This document shows positions 1 to 9,637 of a DNA stretch of 58,216 nucleotides, one piece after another. A model generated the notes under the pieces. It was not told the origin of the DNA. It saw only the letters and a list, made by a program, of their open reading frames with translations, and did not search any database. Position numbers and translations under genes: made by a program. The stretch is from positions 1 to 58,216 of the forward strand of contig JAIRXK010000023.1 in the NCBI GenBank assembly GCA_031268315.1. Reading direction: 5' to 3'. The first letter of the stretch is position 1. Every line of letters begins with the position of its first letter. This DNA comes from Puniceicoccales bacterium. Its GTDB lineage: Bacteria > Verrucomicrobiota > Verrucomicrobiia > Opitutales > JAIRLM01.

Positions 1-180
1 AAAAATAAAATATTTAAAAAAAATTTAAATCGGTAAATTTTAAAAATAAAAACAATATAAATAAATAAACATGCGTTAATTTAATTTTGATCAAAAAAAA
101 AAAAAAACAGCTTATAAAAAAGAAATATTCCAAAAAAAAAAATAAAAAAATTAAATAAATAAAAAAAAATAAAATAATCC
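1..180. other. AT-rich low-complexity contig end
   Basis: The first 180 bases are almost only A and T with long A runs, unlike the rest of the window, which has mixed composition. No bacterial gene is recognisable. The reading frame of the giant gene runs into it on the minus strand and would encode only Phe, Ile, Leu and Tyr before a stop at 81. It may be host-derived or a chimeric assembly end; it could also be a real low-complexity tract. Confidence 0.6.
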
Positions 181-3100
181 GGAAATTCATCATTATCTTC
201 ACTATCTTTCTTTTTCTCTTGGGAAGACTCTTCCTCATCATCCTTGTTTCTCTCTTCTTCCTCTTCCTCTTCCTCATCTACTTCCTCTTTCTCTTCCTCT
301 TCCTCTTCCTCTTCCTCTTCCTCTTCATTACTTTGATTATTGTTGTATGGAAGACGAAGCGTTGCAAGTTCGTATTGATTCGCGTGCGCATTGAAGTACC
401 GCATGTGCGTAATGGGAGCAGTAATTTCGTAAGTATCGTTCAGCCAAATAAAAAAGCTTTCGACCCCTTCAATGGCATTGTCAATGGGCACGCCTGAGAA
501 AAATGCCCCTAAATCCATAAGCATTGAAAAATTACACATATAGGCCGTCCAGGCATCATTGACATCGTCGGCGGTGTCGGATGAGGGCTGATCATTGGTG
601 AGGCACTTCCAGACACGTATGGCCCACCTGCGAAGGAAGTGGCCCACCGGATTAAGGCTAATTGCTATATTCTCTTCAGTATCGATGCCGGAAGTGTCGA
701 GATCAATGGATTCAAAGTAGGAGGATGGAAAAGCATGAATGATGGATTTCGAATTGACGCAGTCCGATTGCAATTTTGCGACGATGCGTCCCAATTCGCC
801 CCGGTGTGCAATATTCGTTTGCAGAATTTTTTCGGAAAATGAACTTTGATTGAGCGGTGTTCCGGTAAATGTCATTAGCACCGAGTCCATCATATCTACG
901 AGGGCGGCCGTAATGGTTTGCATGGAATTGCTGTTCCATTGACCTGCATGTTTCATAAAAAAGAAACTTTTTATCCAGGAGCTGGCCAACGCAGGATTTT
1001 CTAGGGGCGTTACATTATTCATTATCCAACGTACCATTTCAGAATTTACCACTTTACCACCCGATGGGCCATTTTTTCCACCTTCTACGCGGACTGCATT
1101 CGAAAGCGTCATGCTTGCTCCGCTGGCATAGGACTGATCTTTGATCAGCGCCCGAAACTCCGTTCCGGCCATCGTTGAGTTAAAGCTAATCAATTTGGCA
1201 CTTTTTGCATTTCGTCGCAGCTCTTCTTCCGCGTTGGCATGGAGGGATAGTATGAAGGATTCGATGGTATCCCTGCTAAATCCTTGACCGATGAATGCAA
1301 GGGCGGTCATAACCAGTGTGATGCGTGGATTTTGAAATCTATTTTGCGTCGGTTGCATGCTGGTATAGGGAACGGCTATGAACTGTTCATCTTTTGGAAA
1401 TCCATAGTGGCTACCTAGATCTTTTTTAAGGGCATTTGGCAAAATTTCTGTGAGAATTACCCGGGATAGACAAAATTTTCCGTATGCTTCGTCCGTGAGC
1501 GAGGCTTTCAATTTTTGTAAAATTTCTTCTAGTGTTTTTTCATCGCCGGCGATTGATCCCTTTGCCAAGTCCTGCTCCATTTTGCCAATCATAAAATTTA
1601 CCAATAGATTGAATTGCTCTACGCTAATTTCAAATTTACTAGCACTGGAAAGTTGCGTGGAATTATCCGGAGATTCTACAGGTATTTTAGCATCCAGAGA
1701 GCCAGTTGAAACTTTGCTATCATCCTTCGCTTTCAGTGCAGTAGTCGGAGCAGCTGCAATTATAAATTTGGTGTTTTTATCTTTAAGTGAATCTGGAATC
1801 AATATTTCTGTTCGTAAAATTCCATTTGCCGTGTCACGCATGAAAACTAATAGGGCCTTCGCGCTGAGCTTCGATTGCTGATTTAATGAGATTATTTTGC
1901 GCAAGTGCTGTGGCACGCGGGAGAAAATGACGTTTACCATGAACGCAACCTCCCATTCGGGCAAAGATTGCTGCTCGCCGCATTGGATTTCATGCACAAA
2001 CATTTCCTGGGTATTTTGCACGATGTGAACTTCATCCATAATGGGATAAAATCGCGCCATGATTTTATAAAATTGATTATATAGTTGGCGGTATTTTTCC
2101 CTTTTATCTTCTTCCTTACCTCCAATTTCCCAGGCGATGGTACGCATGACCGTTTTCCATCTCATTAGTTCATTGGACGGAACAACGGGAATGGCGTAGC
2201 GATTAAGAAAAATGCGATTAAATTCATGAATGCAACATTCTAAGCCATCAGCCGTAGAAACGTCCGCACTTATGTGGCGAATATCGACCTTAAAGTTTGT
2301 TAAAATTTCCGTGAGTTCATTTACGATATTTCTCTCCTGCGTACTGTGCGGAACAATAAAGGGGAAGGGAATAGACGGAGTAAACAGTGAAATGATCAAT
2401 AGGAGCGGGGTTATCACTTTAGTTTTTCCGCTTCCCATTAGTAAATTGCTAATGACGCCGGATTTGCCTTTCGTGTGGAATGCCTTTAGGATTTCTTTGA
2501 CTTCATCAATTTGCATCTGGTTTGGACGTATCCGCGTTACATACTCAAAAACAAGCGAAAAATGCAGTGTTAAAAATTCACAATGCTCTTCTAAATTTAC
2601 TTTTCTTATTCCTGGATTGCTGATTTCCGAAAAGTACTCATTCGGGAGGATTGAGGACATGCCTCCGCCGTTAACACTGCGCAAAATAGGGAGTAAGTTA
2701 TTCCAATTTTCGCGAATGCAATCTAGTATTTTATCGCAATCTTCATTTTGCGTGGAATTTTCATCATAATTTTTAATCGAATGTAGCATTAATTCCACTT
2801 CTTTTATGATTTTCTTCGCGGTTCTTAGTGCAATTACATTCCGCATATATTGGCCAATTCCATAAATTAAATTATCCGTATTCGCTGTAGAGAAATTTGG
2901 ATAATTCTTAAGTAAATAACTATTTATTAATTCTGAATCGCCGCCAATTGCAGCGCAGTATATCGAACGGAATATGCCAGGAAACGTTTGCCGCTTTTTC
3001 CCTTCGATGAGCCATATTGCATCGGAAATTTTACAGGCATCGCCGTTGAGCATTTCCACTACGTCTTTGGCGAACTTACTGACATTGTTGGTGGCGATTT

Positions 3101-6100
3101 TTTCGTGGTTGCGTACGGTCTCGAGTAGTTCAGTAAAAAAGCCAGTTTTCTCTTGAAACGGTGGAGCAATAAAGTTCATTTGAATAAATGGATCGGCATG
3201 TTCCGCCGCTAGTTTTTCCGCCCCCACCTTGGATTCGCTTTCAATAAAGTTTTGAATGTTAAATTCTTCGTCATTTTTTGCGTCGTTCGAATCCGTATTT
3301 CTGTAGATTGAAGTATAGATATTCCGCTCAGATGCCGTATCCGCGGTTTTGCATTTTAATTTCTCCTTAATATAATCATGTAAGTCTTTTTCAATGGTGA
3401 AGAATTTCAAATCAGCTTTGAGGGAACTGCGGCTGCCGCCATAGGAAATTCTTCTTTCATTTTTTGCAGTTTCATTTTCTATTTCTTGAAGTATGACATT
3501 TCTGCGATTTTCGAGAAAATTTTGATTTATGGTTATTGAATAGGAGGTGCTGCTTGCTTTATTGATTTTATCAATGACATTCAAAATGACATATTTACTA
3601 TCTCTATCTAGTGTAATGAACCCTTTTTCAATTCTATTATATATACTATAATACTGCTGACGAAAACTCCCTTTCAAATGCCCAATAGTTGAGCCACAAT
3701 TTTCGACTTTAATGAGATAAACCATCATAGCCATAAATAATTTGTATCTATTTTTTGATGCATCGCATTGGGTGCTATTAATGCTTTTTCCATCACAATC
3801 AACAACAGTAAATATTTTTTCTATTTCCCTGTATGTGTAACTATTTATCGGAATATTTGGATCAATCATTTCTATGTAATTAATTGCTTCATCATATCTC
3901 GCTTGTGCAGAAAAAATATAGGCCGTGCGAAGCAATGCTAATGGGCCAATTGGGCGGAGTACTATGGGAGAGAACGCCTCATATGGATCATATATTAAGT
4001 CAACCCTTGCAAATGCATTCATTTTTTCATTTCCAACTCCCGATTCCACGTAATCGAGTATTGGATTGCTGACGCCAAAGACATCGTTGGTGTTATCTGC
4101 TAGGCATTCAATGATTACCGATGGAATAATGTAGTGGTAGACTTTTTTCCCATCGGAACTGCCCGAATCATTGTCGCAGCATAGGTAATACAAGGTAAAC
4201 ATTCCGAACGGGTTGAAACTCTTATAAACGCAATCATCCGTTGAATCAGATTGCGAATTGCTCTCACTCTTTTCCACATCAAACGGGAAGAGAGATTTTT
4301 GAAGAGTTGTTGGATCGGCTTGACTTTGTCTAAAATAGAGGCCATATTGGTCTATGTACGGAATTAGCGCCTCCGATACTGTTTGAAAGCATGAATGATC
4401 AAACGCAATTTGCCAATCTGGATTCTTTTCATCTCCAAAATTTTCGAAATAAATGGGATCTTCCGATAGGCGTCCCACGGAATCCATTAACTTGCCCGCT
4501 GGATGGTAAATTACTTTAGGAAAATCAAAGAAGTTTAAACTCGGATACTCACTTTTATTGGCGTGACGGCCGCACATTGATCTAGGTCTACAGAGTATAT
4601 GGTCTGCAGAGTAGTTCCGAGTAGTATGACGCGTAGATAAGAATTCGCATTGATCTCGGTGGTCGCACTTCGGTGCAATGTAAGCACTTTTAGTTTCCAA
4701 TGTAGGCACGCCGATAGTGCTAATTGCCGGATTTCGATTAGAAGGCAAATCTATATTTGGCGGAGCCAATGAAATGAGATAATCACTTGCCCATGGTTCA
4801 TTCGGTCGCACAACCAATGAAGCATAGGAATAGCGAAATGTTATGGTGTAGTTTTCATAGAGAATATTTTTCGTTTTTGAATCAAGAATGAGTATTACTC
4901 CTTCGCAGTTTATAAGTAAGTGAAAGTCATTGGTCAAAAAGCATGGATTTATATCGCTTAAAAATTCATATCCGGACCATTTTACTTGATCGAGTGAAAT
5001 GTATAAGTAAGGATAATCGCTGCCATATGGAGTTACATATATATCGATACCCAATTTGCATGGATAGATGTGCACTCTTCCTAGAATGGGATCCAAAAAG
5101 ATGAAGCATTTATTCGCAACATCAAAGTGCACTAAATTCTTATTATGCGAAAAAAGTTTTTTAAAATCACTATTTTCCAAAAAAGATGCATGGGGGCAGG
5201 TTGCAATTATTTTTTCATCTGCAATTTCTTTATTTTCTGATTCGGTTTCAATTTGTATACTTCCATCAATAGCGCTAACAATGAATTTATATTCAAAACG
5301 TTCATCATGTCGGGTGCAGTATCTGTCAGTGTCGCAGTGTAGACTTGCCGTCTCAATGATCGCCGTTGTCGTCCAGGAAATTTCATAGCTCCATCCAGCA
5401 GTGATGGCCGTCTTCTTTCCTGCTTTTCCATTGGGTTGTTCATTTATGGCAAGTAATTGTTTCCCGAGTTTATTGATTTCACATCGCTCATGTAACTCCA
5501 TTGCTTTCACTAAATTTTCCGCAGTTTCAAGTCCAAAGAGTTCCCACTGAATGTGCCCAGCGCTAGAATCTTCACATTCATTTTGCCACTTGTTAACGGT
5601 TTCCCAATAAGCAGTTACGCTACGACCATAATTTTCAAGCATTTTTAAAGTGTGCGAAGTAAATGAGCAATCGTCAATTGAACGCACTCTATAGTTTGCG
5701 TATATCAACGCGGCATAGAGATTTGCCGGTATTACTTTCTTTAAATTACTATAAACCGAGAGAAGGTTAAGGAGGCATTCCAGTATTGTGAGATAGTAGA
5801 AATCTACATCTCGCGCAGCGGCATTGCTATACACATGTTCTTCCGCTTCCTTCCGCTTCGCATCTAATTCGTTATACTGATTGGTGAGATTTTTTTCAAT
5901 TTTTTCAAGCAGAAATCTTTTTTCTTCCGATAAACTTAAAATTATGTTGCTGTATATAAGTGAACTGATGTGGTAAGCTGCGCACAGCTTTCGCACATTT
6001 TGCGTTTCATTCTCCGCATCGTAAAGAAAATTCATACAATAGCCTTGGTAAAATTTATCTAAGCATAGCAGCGTTTCGTTGGGATACGCTTGAATGTACT

Positions 6101-6278
6101 CAGTATATGTGCTTGCATATTTTTCCATCATCCCGGGTGAAATCAATCCTTTAGCGGAATCAGTGAATAGTAACAGTTCAACGTAGCAAAATTGGAAAAA
6201 TTCATTTCTTATGTTGGTGTTTTGATCATTTTGCGTACTATGAGGGCTATAAGCATTAAATAAATTAGAATGTTCCAA
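81..6278 (-). CDS. Giant DUF3638/DUF3645-like P-loop protein, copy B, main part
   Basis: This reading frame of about 2065 codons is the main part of giant copy B. A P-loop MGSGKTKV lies near residue 1281, an IMDEVH box near 1415, then a block with VPYTSMQP and LVMTALAFIG, then FTGTPLN. The order P-loop, DEVH, VPY...P and GT resembles the DUF3638/DUF3645 giant proteins known from eukaryotes and some intracellular bacteria; this assignment is from memory of those motifs. The track start is a TTG at 6278, but homology to copy A continues upstream in the same frame, across a TAG at 6321-6323, into the ORF ending there, so the true protein probably begins near 7601. The C-terminus turns into poly-Glu and then Phe/Ile-rich sequence at the contig end and is doubtful. 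No signal peptide was seen. Probably a host-interaction protein (inference). Confidence 0.5.
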   Translation of the reverse strand: MEHSNLFNAYSPHSTQNDQNTNIRNEFFQFCYVELLLFTDSAKGLISPGMMEKYASTYTEYIQAYPNETLLCLDKFYQGYCMNFLYDAENETQNVRKLCAAYHISSLIYSNIILSLSEEKRFLLEKIEKNLTNQYNELDAKRKEAEEHVYSNAAARDVDFYYLTILECLLNLLSVYSNLKKVIPANLYAALIYANYRVRSIDDCSFTSHTLKMLENYGRSVTAYWETVNKWQNECEDSSAGHIQWELFGLETAENLVKAMELHERCEINKLGKQLLAINEQPNGKAGKKTAITAGWSYEISWTTTAIIETASLHCDTDRYCTRHDERFEYKFIVSAIDGSIQIETESENKEIADEKIIATCPHASFLENSDFKKLFSHNKNLVHFDVANKCFIFLDPILGRVHIYPCKLGIDIYVTPYGSDYPYLYISLDQVKWSGYEFLSDINPCFLTNDFHLLINCEGVILILDSKTKNILYENYTITFRYSYASLVVRPNEPWASDYLISLAPPNIDLPSNRNPAISTIGVPTLETKSAYIAPKCDHRDQCEFLSTRHTTRNYSADHILCRPRSMCGRHANKSEYPSLNFFDFPKVIYHPAGKLMDSVGRLSEDPIYFENFGDEKNPDWQIAFDHSCFQTVSEALIPYIDQYGLYFRQSQADPTTLQKSLFPFDVEKSESNSQSDSTDDCVYKSFNPFGMFTLYYLCCDNDSGSSDGKKVYHYIIPSVIIECLADNTNDVFGVSNPILDYVESGVGNEKMNAFARVDLIYDPYEAFSPIVLRPIGPLALLRTAYIFSAQARYDEAINYIEMIDPNIPINSYTYREIEKIFTVVDCDGKSINSTQCDASKNRYKLFMAMMVYLIKVENCGSTIGHLKGSFRQQYYSIYNRIEKGFITLDRDSKYVILNVIDKINKASSTSYSITINQNFLENRRNVILQEIENETAKNERRISYGGSRSSLKADLKFFTIEKDLHDYIKEKLKCKTADTASERNIYTSIYRNTDSNDAKNDEEFNIQNFIESESKVGAEKLAAEHADPFIQMNFIAPPFQEKTGFFTELLETVRNHEKIATNNVSKFAKDVVEMLNGDACKISDAIWLIEGKKRQTFPGIFRSIYCAAIGGDSELINSYLLKNYPNFSTANTDNLIYGIGQYMRNVIALRTAKKIIKEVELMLHSIKNYDENSTQNEDCDKILDCIRENWNNLLPILRSVNGGGMSSILPNEYFSEISNPGIRKVNLEEHCEFLTLHFSLVFEYVTRIRPNQMQIDEVKEILKAFHTKGKSGVISNLLMGSGKTKVITPLLLIISLFTPSIPFPFIVPHSTQERNIVNELTEILTNFKVDIRHISADVSTADGLECCIHEFNRIFLNRYAIPVVPSNELMRWKTVMRTIAWEIGGKEEDKREKYRQLYNQFYKIMARFYPIMDEVHIVQNTQEMFVHEIQCGEQQSLPEWEVAFMVNVIFSRVPQHLRKIISLNQQSKLSAKALLVFMRDTANGILRTEILIPDSLKDKNTKFIIAAAPTTALKAKDDSKVSTGSLDAKIPVESPDNSTQLSSASKFEISVEQFNLLVNFMIGKMEQDLAKGSIAGDEKTLEEILQKLKASLTDEAYGKFCLSRVILTEILPNALKKDLGSHYGFPKDEQFIAVPYTSMQPTQNRFQNPRITLVMTALAFIGQGFSRDTIESFILSLHANAEEELRRNAKSAKLISFNSTMAGTEFRALIKDQSYASGASMTLSNAVRVEGGKNGPSGGKVVNSEMVRWIMNNVTPLENPALASSWIKSFFFMKHAGQWNSNSMQTITAALVDMMDSVLMTFTGTPLNQSSFSEKILQTNIAHRGELGRIVAKLQSDCVNSKSIIHAFPSSYFESIDLDTSGIDTEENIAISLNPVGHFLRRWAIRVWKCLTNDQPSSDTADDVNDAWTAYMCNFSMLMDLGAFFSGVPIDNAIEGVESFFIWLNDTYEITAPITHMRYFNAHANQYELATLRLPYNNNQSNEEEEEEEEEEEEKEEVDEEEEEEEERNKDDEEESSQEKKKDSEDNDEFPDYFIFFYLFNFFIFFFGIFLFYKLFFFFFDQN
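255..329. repeat. (TTCCTC)n hexamer microsatellite
   Basis: Imperfect tandem copies of TTCCTC on the plus strand, read as GAGGAA (Glu-Glu) on the minus strand. They give the giant gene B a tail of more than 20 acidic residues. The paralog (copy A) has no such tract at the equivalent place, so the tract is either a recent expansion or foreign sequence joined at the contig end. Confidence 0.8.
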
Positions 6279-6320
6279 TGTGTAAGCGAGGAGGAATTCG
6301 AGGGCATTTTCCTGCTTTGC

Positions 6321-7601
6321 CTACGATGCAATCGTTGCCACTCCCCAAGACGATGAAAACGTTGCAATGCCGTCAATTGAAAATTTTCCGCCATTTAGTT
6401 CGTTTAGGAATGAATTGCGCCATCCTCTTGATATTAAAACATTTGGACCGGCTCGCGTTACATTGAGTTGATGCACGTCATACAGGCAATAAAGAAGCCT
6501 ATTGCTTTGTCTTAATGGCGTAATGTCTCTCTCGCTTTTTTTGACCATGAATTTATTAAATTCCTCTGCATATTGTCCTAATTTTACCATGCGCGATTGG
6601 CTAAGTTTGCCAAAGAAATCCCCCATTTTTCCTGAAGTCTCCTTCTGTGGGGAGATGCACTTTGCAATTGTGTCAATCGGAGAGTTATCCGTATATGCTA
6701 TTAGGTGTTTCCAGAAATTTAAGTTTGTAGTTGTTTTTCTAAGGGTATTTTTAAGAAATGCATCACTATTAGGATTTTCGGAAAGTCCATAGCCGCATAG
6801 GACGATAAATCGATCCATCTCAGTAAAGCATGTTTTGAAGTATTTTAATTCAGCATTTAGATAATCTAGCAGGCTATCGCTGTTAAGACATGTGTACGGA
6901 TACGTTCCATTGTTTACGCCTGCCTTAAGTTCATCCATGAAATCTGAATAATCACGCAATAGCTGACGAATTACGAAATGCTCAGCGATAACCATCTTCT
7001 CGTTCGTGGTCTTTCCTTGCTTACTTTTTGCAATAGATTCTTTAATCACCATACCGCAAATAAATAGCGACGCGATTTCGCGAATCACATTACAGAGGTC
7101 AAGCGTGAAATTGGCCTCAAGTTGTGAAAAGAAATTATTTTCAAACCTTTCTAATTCGTTCGATGATATATTTTTTATACCATTTAGCATTAAGCCAATA
7201 TCTTGAAATTTTATTTCAAATTCACCAAATTTATCTATAATTTTGGTGTATGCGCTATTATCGTTCAAATGAGTACATACATCCTTAAATGCGTTTGTTA
7301 GGAGATATTCCTCATAAAATCTTAGGTCTTTTTGAAGTGTAGCTCCTCCATTTTTCCCAGCGAAGCAAGTTCGCGAATTTACTCTATTCTTCTTCAATAT
7401 TCCGTGCCAGAGTAAGGCAGCTAATTGCGATGAGTTGGCAAAGGGATTGCCGCATAGTTTCAATGCTTCTTCGAAGGTTCGACCAGATGGGATGGGTTGG
7501 GACTGCGGTGCCGTTGGATTAAGTAAGATGTTTCCTGGCACCTTGCTACCCTGCACGTTCTGTAATGACATGATTGGCCATAATCTAGATAAACTGCGCA
7601 A
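6321..7601 (-). CDS. N-terminal part of giant copy B, cut by an amber codon
   Basis: A 426-codon frame upstream of, and in the same frame as, the 2065-codon ORF. It ends at a TAG (6321-6323). The reading IAS-stop-AKQENALEFLL aligns with IGSYSKQSDTFEFFL of copy A, so the stop sits where the paralog has Tyr. The N-terminal region is clearly homologous to the copy A piece at 18170-19060, for example FTEMDRFIVLCGY against FTKMETFEALCGY. The first possible start is TTG at 7601 (ATG at 7571 also fits). Neither has a good ribosome site, and the 5' sequence with TTTTTCTTGCAA is shared with copy A. No function can be assigned to this N-terminal part. Confidence 0.55.
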   Translation of the reverse strand: MRSLSRLWPIMSLQNVQGSKVPGNILLNPTAPQSQPIPSGRTFEEALKLCGNPFANSSQLAALLWHGILKKNRVNSRTCFAGKNGGATLQKDLRFYEEYLLTNAFKDVCTHLNDNSAYTKIIDKFGEFEIKFQDIGLMLNGIKNISSNELERFENNFFSQLEANFTLDLCNVIREIASLFICGMVIKESIAKSKQGKTTNEKMVIAEHFVIRQLLRDYSDFMDELKAGVNNGTYPYTCLNSDSLLDYLNAELKYFKTCFTEMDRFIVLCGYGLSENPNSDAFLKNTLRKTTTNLNFWKHLIAYTDNSPIDTIAKCISPQKETSGKMGDFFGKLSQSRMVKLGQYAEEFNKFMVKKSERDITPLRQSNRLLYCLYDVHQLNVTRAGPNVLISRGWRNSFLNELNGGKFSIDGIATFSSSWGVATIAS

Positions 7602-7654
7602 GTTTGCAAGAAAAATTTCCGAAATTTTTCATCCGACGACGTAGACAGACATTT

Positions 7655-8173
7655 CTAGGAATCCGCGTCCTTCCGCAGCTTGTCCATATCAATGTTTAAT
7701 GCGTCAACGAGGCCCTGTCGCTCGAAATATCGCTTTGCATAGAAGGCGGTTGTCGCTCCCAGAAGAATGCCCGGAATAAATGGAATGGCATTGCCTCCGG
7801 CGCCGCAGATGGCCAGGAGTGGAGCAATGGCGGCGGAGGCGCATGGAATCAGTAAAATGGCCGCGGCGGCAACCAGGGTAAAAATAGCAAAAATTCCAAA
7901 AGTGATCATTTGTACCCTTCCAGATTCCACCTCTTCCAGGCACTTTATCGCCGTTGCGGATTCCTGTGCCGAATTGGAATTTGCATTGACATTTTTTTCC
8001 ACTTGGATGGGTAAATCTTTTATGGTGCGTAATATAAATAGGGATTTACGCCAATCACTTTGCCGGGTGTGGTCATTCCATTTTTTTTGGCCAATGACCA
8101 TCTGCTTTAATTCTTCGATGCGGGTACTGTTTAGTGCCATGAGGCTATTTTTTTCTATTATCATCCCTGGCAA
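7655..8173 (-). CDS. Small two-lobed hydrophobic membrane protein
   Basis: A 172-residue frame (TTG at 8173; ATG at 8164 and at 8140 are alternatives, and MALNSTRIEEL from 8140 is plausible). It has a soluble N-terminal half, then two hydrophobic lobes at about residues 88-115 and 125-145, separated by a short Gly/Asn loop, ending in TTAFYAKRYF. The bilobed pattern resembles chlamydial Inc proteins, and the AFY ending recurs in the hairpins of the proteins at 39110, 43428 and 55976. It overlaps the end of the preceding ORF by 29 bases, so the two may be translationally coupled. The product is inferred to be an inclusion- or host-membrane protein. Confidence 0.5.
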   Translation of the reverse strand: MPGMIIEKNSLMALNSTRIEELKQMVIGQKKWNDHTRQSDWRKSLFILRTIKDLPIQVEKNVNANSNSAQESATAIKCLEEVESGRVQMITFGIFAIFTLVAAAAILLIPCASAAIAPLLAICGAGGNAIPFIPGILLGATTAFYAKRYFERQGLVDALNIDMDKLRKDADS

Positions 8174-9383
8174 TTTGATAAAGTTGATCGATGGTCAAAT
8201 GATCATCGAGGGACCATTTGTGAAATTTTGACTTCGAATTGCCTTGCGTAGGGTCTTCCCCCATGGCGCAATGACCTTTCGATGGATTTGAGTCAATGTT
8301 TTTAATTTCACCTAAGAGGCCATTGAATTTTATTGTCGAGTTGACCGCCAACGGCGATTCTTTGTTGTCGGGATTGTTAATCGATTGACTTAAGTCCTTC
8401 GAAGATGAAACAATGTGCGCTGAAGATGAACTGACGGAGCTTGCATTTTTAGTATTTTCTTGATTCTCATTCGGAGAATTATCGAGTATATCGCTACGAA
8501 CCGGCAGCGGCGGCGTGGATTCCTTATTGTCGAAATTATCAATTGATTGACTTGAAAGGTCCTGGGGCAAATCAATTTGCATTGTGGGCATTGCGCTGGA
8601 GGATATTTGCGAATTTTCACCATTGGCTTTCCCGTCTCCGCTGATGGACTTATTGTGTTCACTGAAACGGTGATCACCATCCACTTTCATTGATACCCTG
8701 GCTTCGTTTACTCCCTCCGTGAGAATAAGCTGCTTCAAGTGAAAAATTTGCTCCTCGGAAAGGTTTACTATCGAGTTATTTAAAATGGATAAATCGGCTT
8801 TATTACTTTTAAATATTTTGTGGATATAATTAGTGTCATTTTGGAAAGTATTATTCTCAGATATGAAGTTATTTAATAAAGTCATTATTCCATATCGATT
8901 GCTTTGAAGTATTTGATCATTTAATTTATGGAAAATAATCTTTACTAGGAATTCGGAAATATTTGTTTGGTCTTTGGCATAGTCAATAAATTCCGCATAA
9001 AATTTTTCTTCATATTCAGCTCTAGCAACTTTTGTCCTTTCGGTTGCAGAGAACAGTCCAGGGGCAGCCATTCCTTGTTGGGCGATGGTTGCGAAAAGGT
9101 TGAAACTTTTTTCAGAATTGGCGGAATTAAAAAAAACAAATGCAGCCTCACAAAAAATCTTCAATAGGCCAGCTGCATTTAATGCTTTTGATTCATCTTC
9201 ATTTGCAGCTTCCTTGATTTTACGCCAACCTGTTATCCTATGCGCGATGGTGAATAGCACAAATCCATTTTCCATGGCAAGGAATTTTTTTCTACTTTCG
9301 TCATTGCACCGGTCCGTTAAAAAATATGAATCTAAGAAGTGATCATAATGGGAAAAAACGGTTGATTGAGACGGTATGTCCAA
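8145..9383 (-). CDS. C-terminal fragment downstream of giant copy A
   Basis: A 412-codon frame starting at a TTG (9383). The N-terminal half is helical. The C-terminal half is polar and Ser/Asn/Asp-rich with an internal duplication: DLSSQSIDNFDNKES and DLSQSINNPDNKES. The preceding frame (9332-9637) appears to run into it through a shift in an AAT-rich stretch near 9405, because coding-like sequence switches frame there. It is therefore either the end of a long broken gene that starts at 12703 or further upstream, or a separate short gene. No family was recognised. Confidence 0.45.
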   Translation of the reverse strand: MDIPSQSTVFSHYDHFLDSYFLTDRCNDESRKKFLAMENGFVLFTIAHRITGWRKIKEAANEDESKALNAAGLLKIFCEAAFVFFNSANSEKSFNLFATIAQQGMAAPGLFSATERTKVARAEYEEKFYAEFIDYAKDQTNISEFLVKIIFHKLNDQILQSNRYGIMTLLNNFISENNTFQNDTNYIHKIFKSNKADLSILNNSIVNLSEEQIFHLKQLILTEGVNEARVSMKVDGDHRFSEHNKSISGDGKANGENSQISSSAMPTMQIDLPQDLSSQSIDNFDNKESTPPLPVRSDILDNSPNENQENTKNASSVSSSSAHIVSSSKDLSQSINNPDNKESPLAVNSTIKFNGLLGEIKNIDSNPSKGHCAMGEDPTQGNSKSKFHKWSLDDHLTIDQLYQIARDDNRKK

Positions 9384-9637
9384 TGTGTCATATTATTACT
9401 ATTAATATCAATCTGATCTGACTTGAATTCAATCATTTTTTCCCATAATTCCTTGAGATTAATTGATTTGACGCGAGGAGCTCCCAGGCAAGCGCAATGC
9501 CCGATAGCGAAGAGTAGCTGCTGATCACTTAAAACATCTATTTTCATAATTTCATTCTCTTTTTCTATTGCAAAGTCGAAAATCTTCGTTGGTTCCCATG
9601 ATCCATTTTCGTAGAGCGAAGTAATGAAATGGTTCAA
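9332..9637 (-). pseudogene. Frame-shifted middle piece of the gene downstream of copy A
   Basis: A 101-codon frame that looks coding (IFDFAIEKENEIMKIDVL). It overlaps the tail of the 820-codon frame in another register. The switch can be explained by one base gained or lost in the A6 tract at about 9645-9650. It then gives way to the 8145-9383 frame near 9405. Most likely one ancestral reading frame broken twice. Confidence 0.4.

Noticed and set aside
1450-2769. Long plus-strand open frames (for example 1450-1881, 2230-2769) opposite the giant gene
   Set aside because: They are antisense to a conserved paralogous frame, have no ribosome site and no recognisable protein.
6321-6323. TAG reassigned to an amino acid
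   Set aside because: Several well-supported genes here end in TAG (npt, the 1378-residue gene, the porin-like gene) and RF1 is present.
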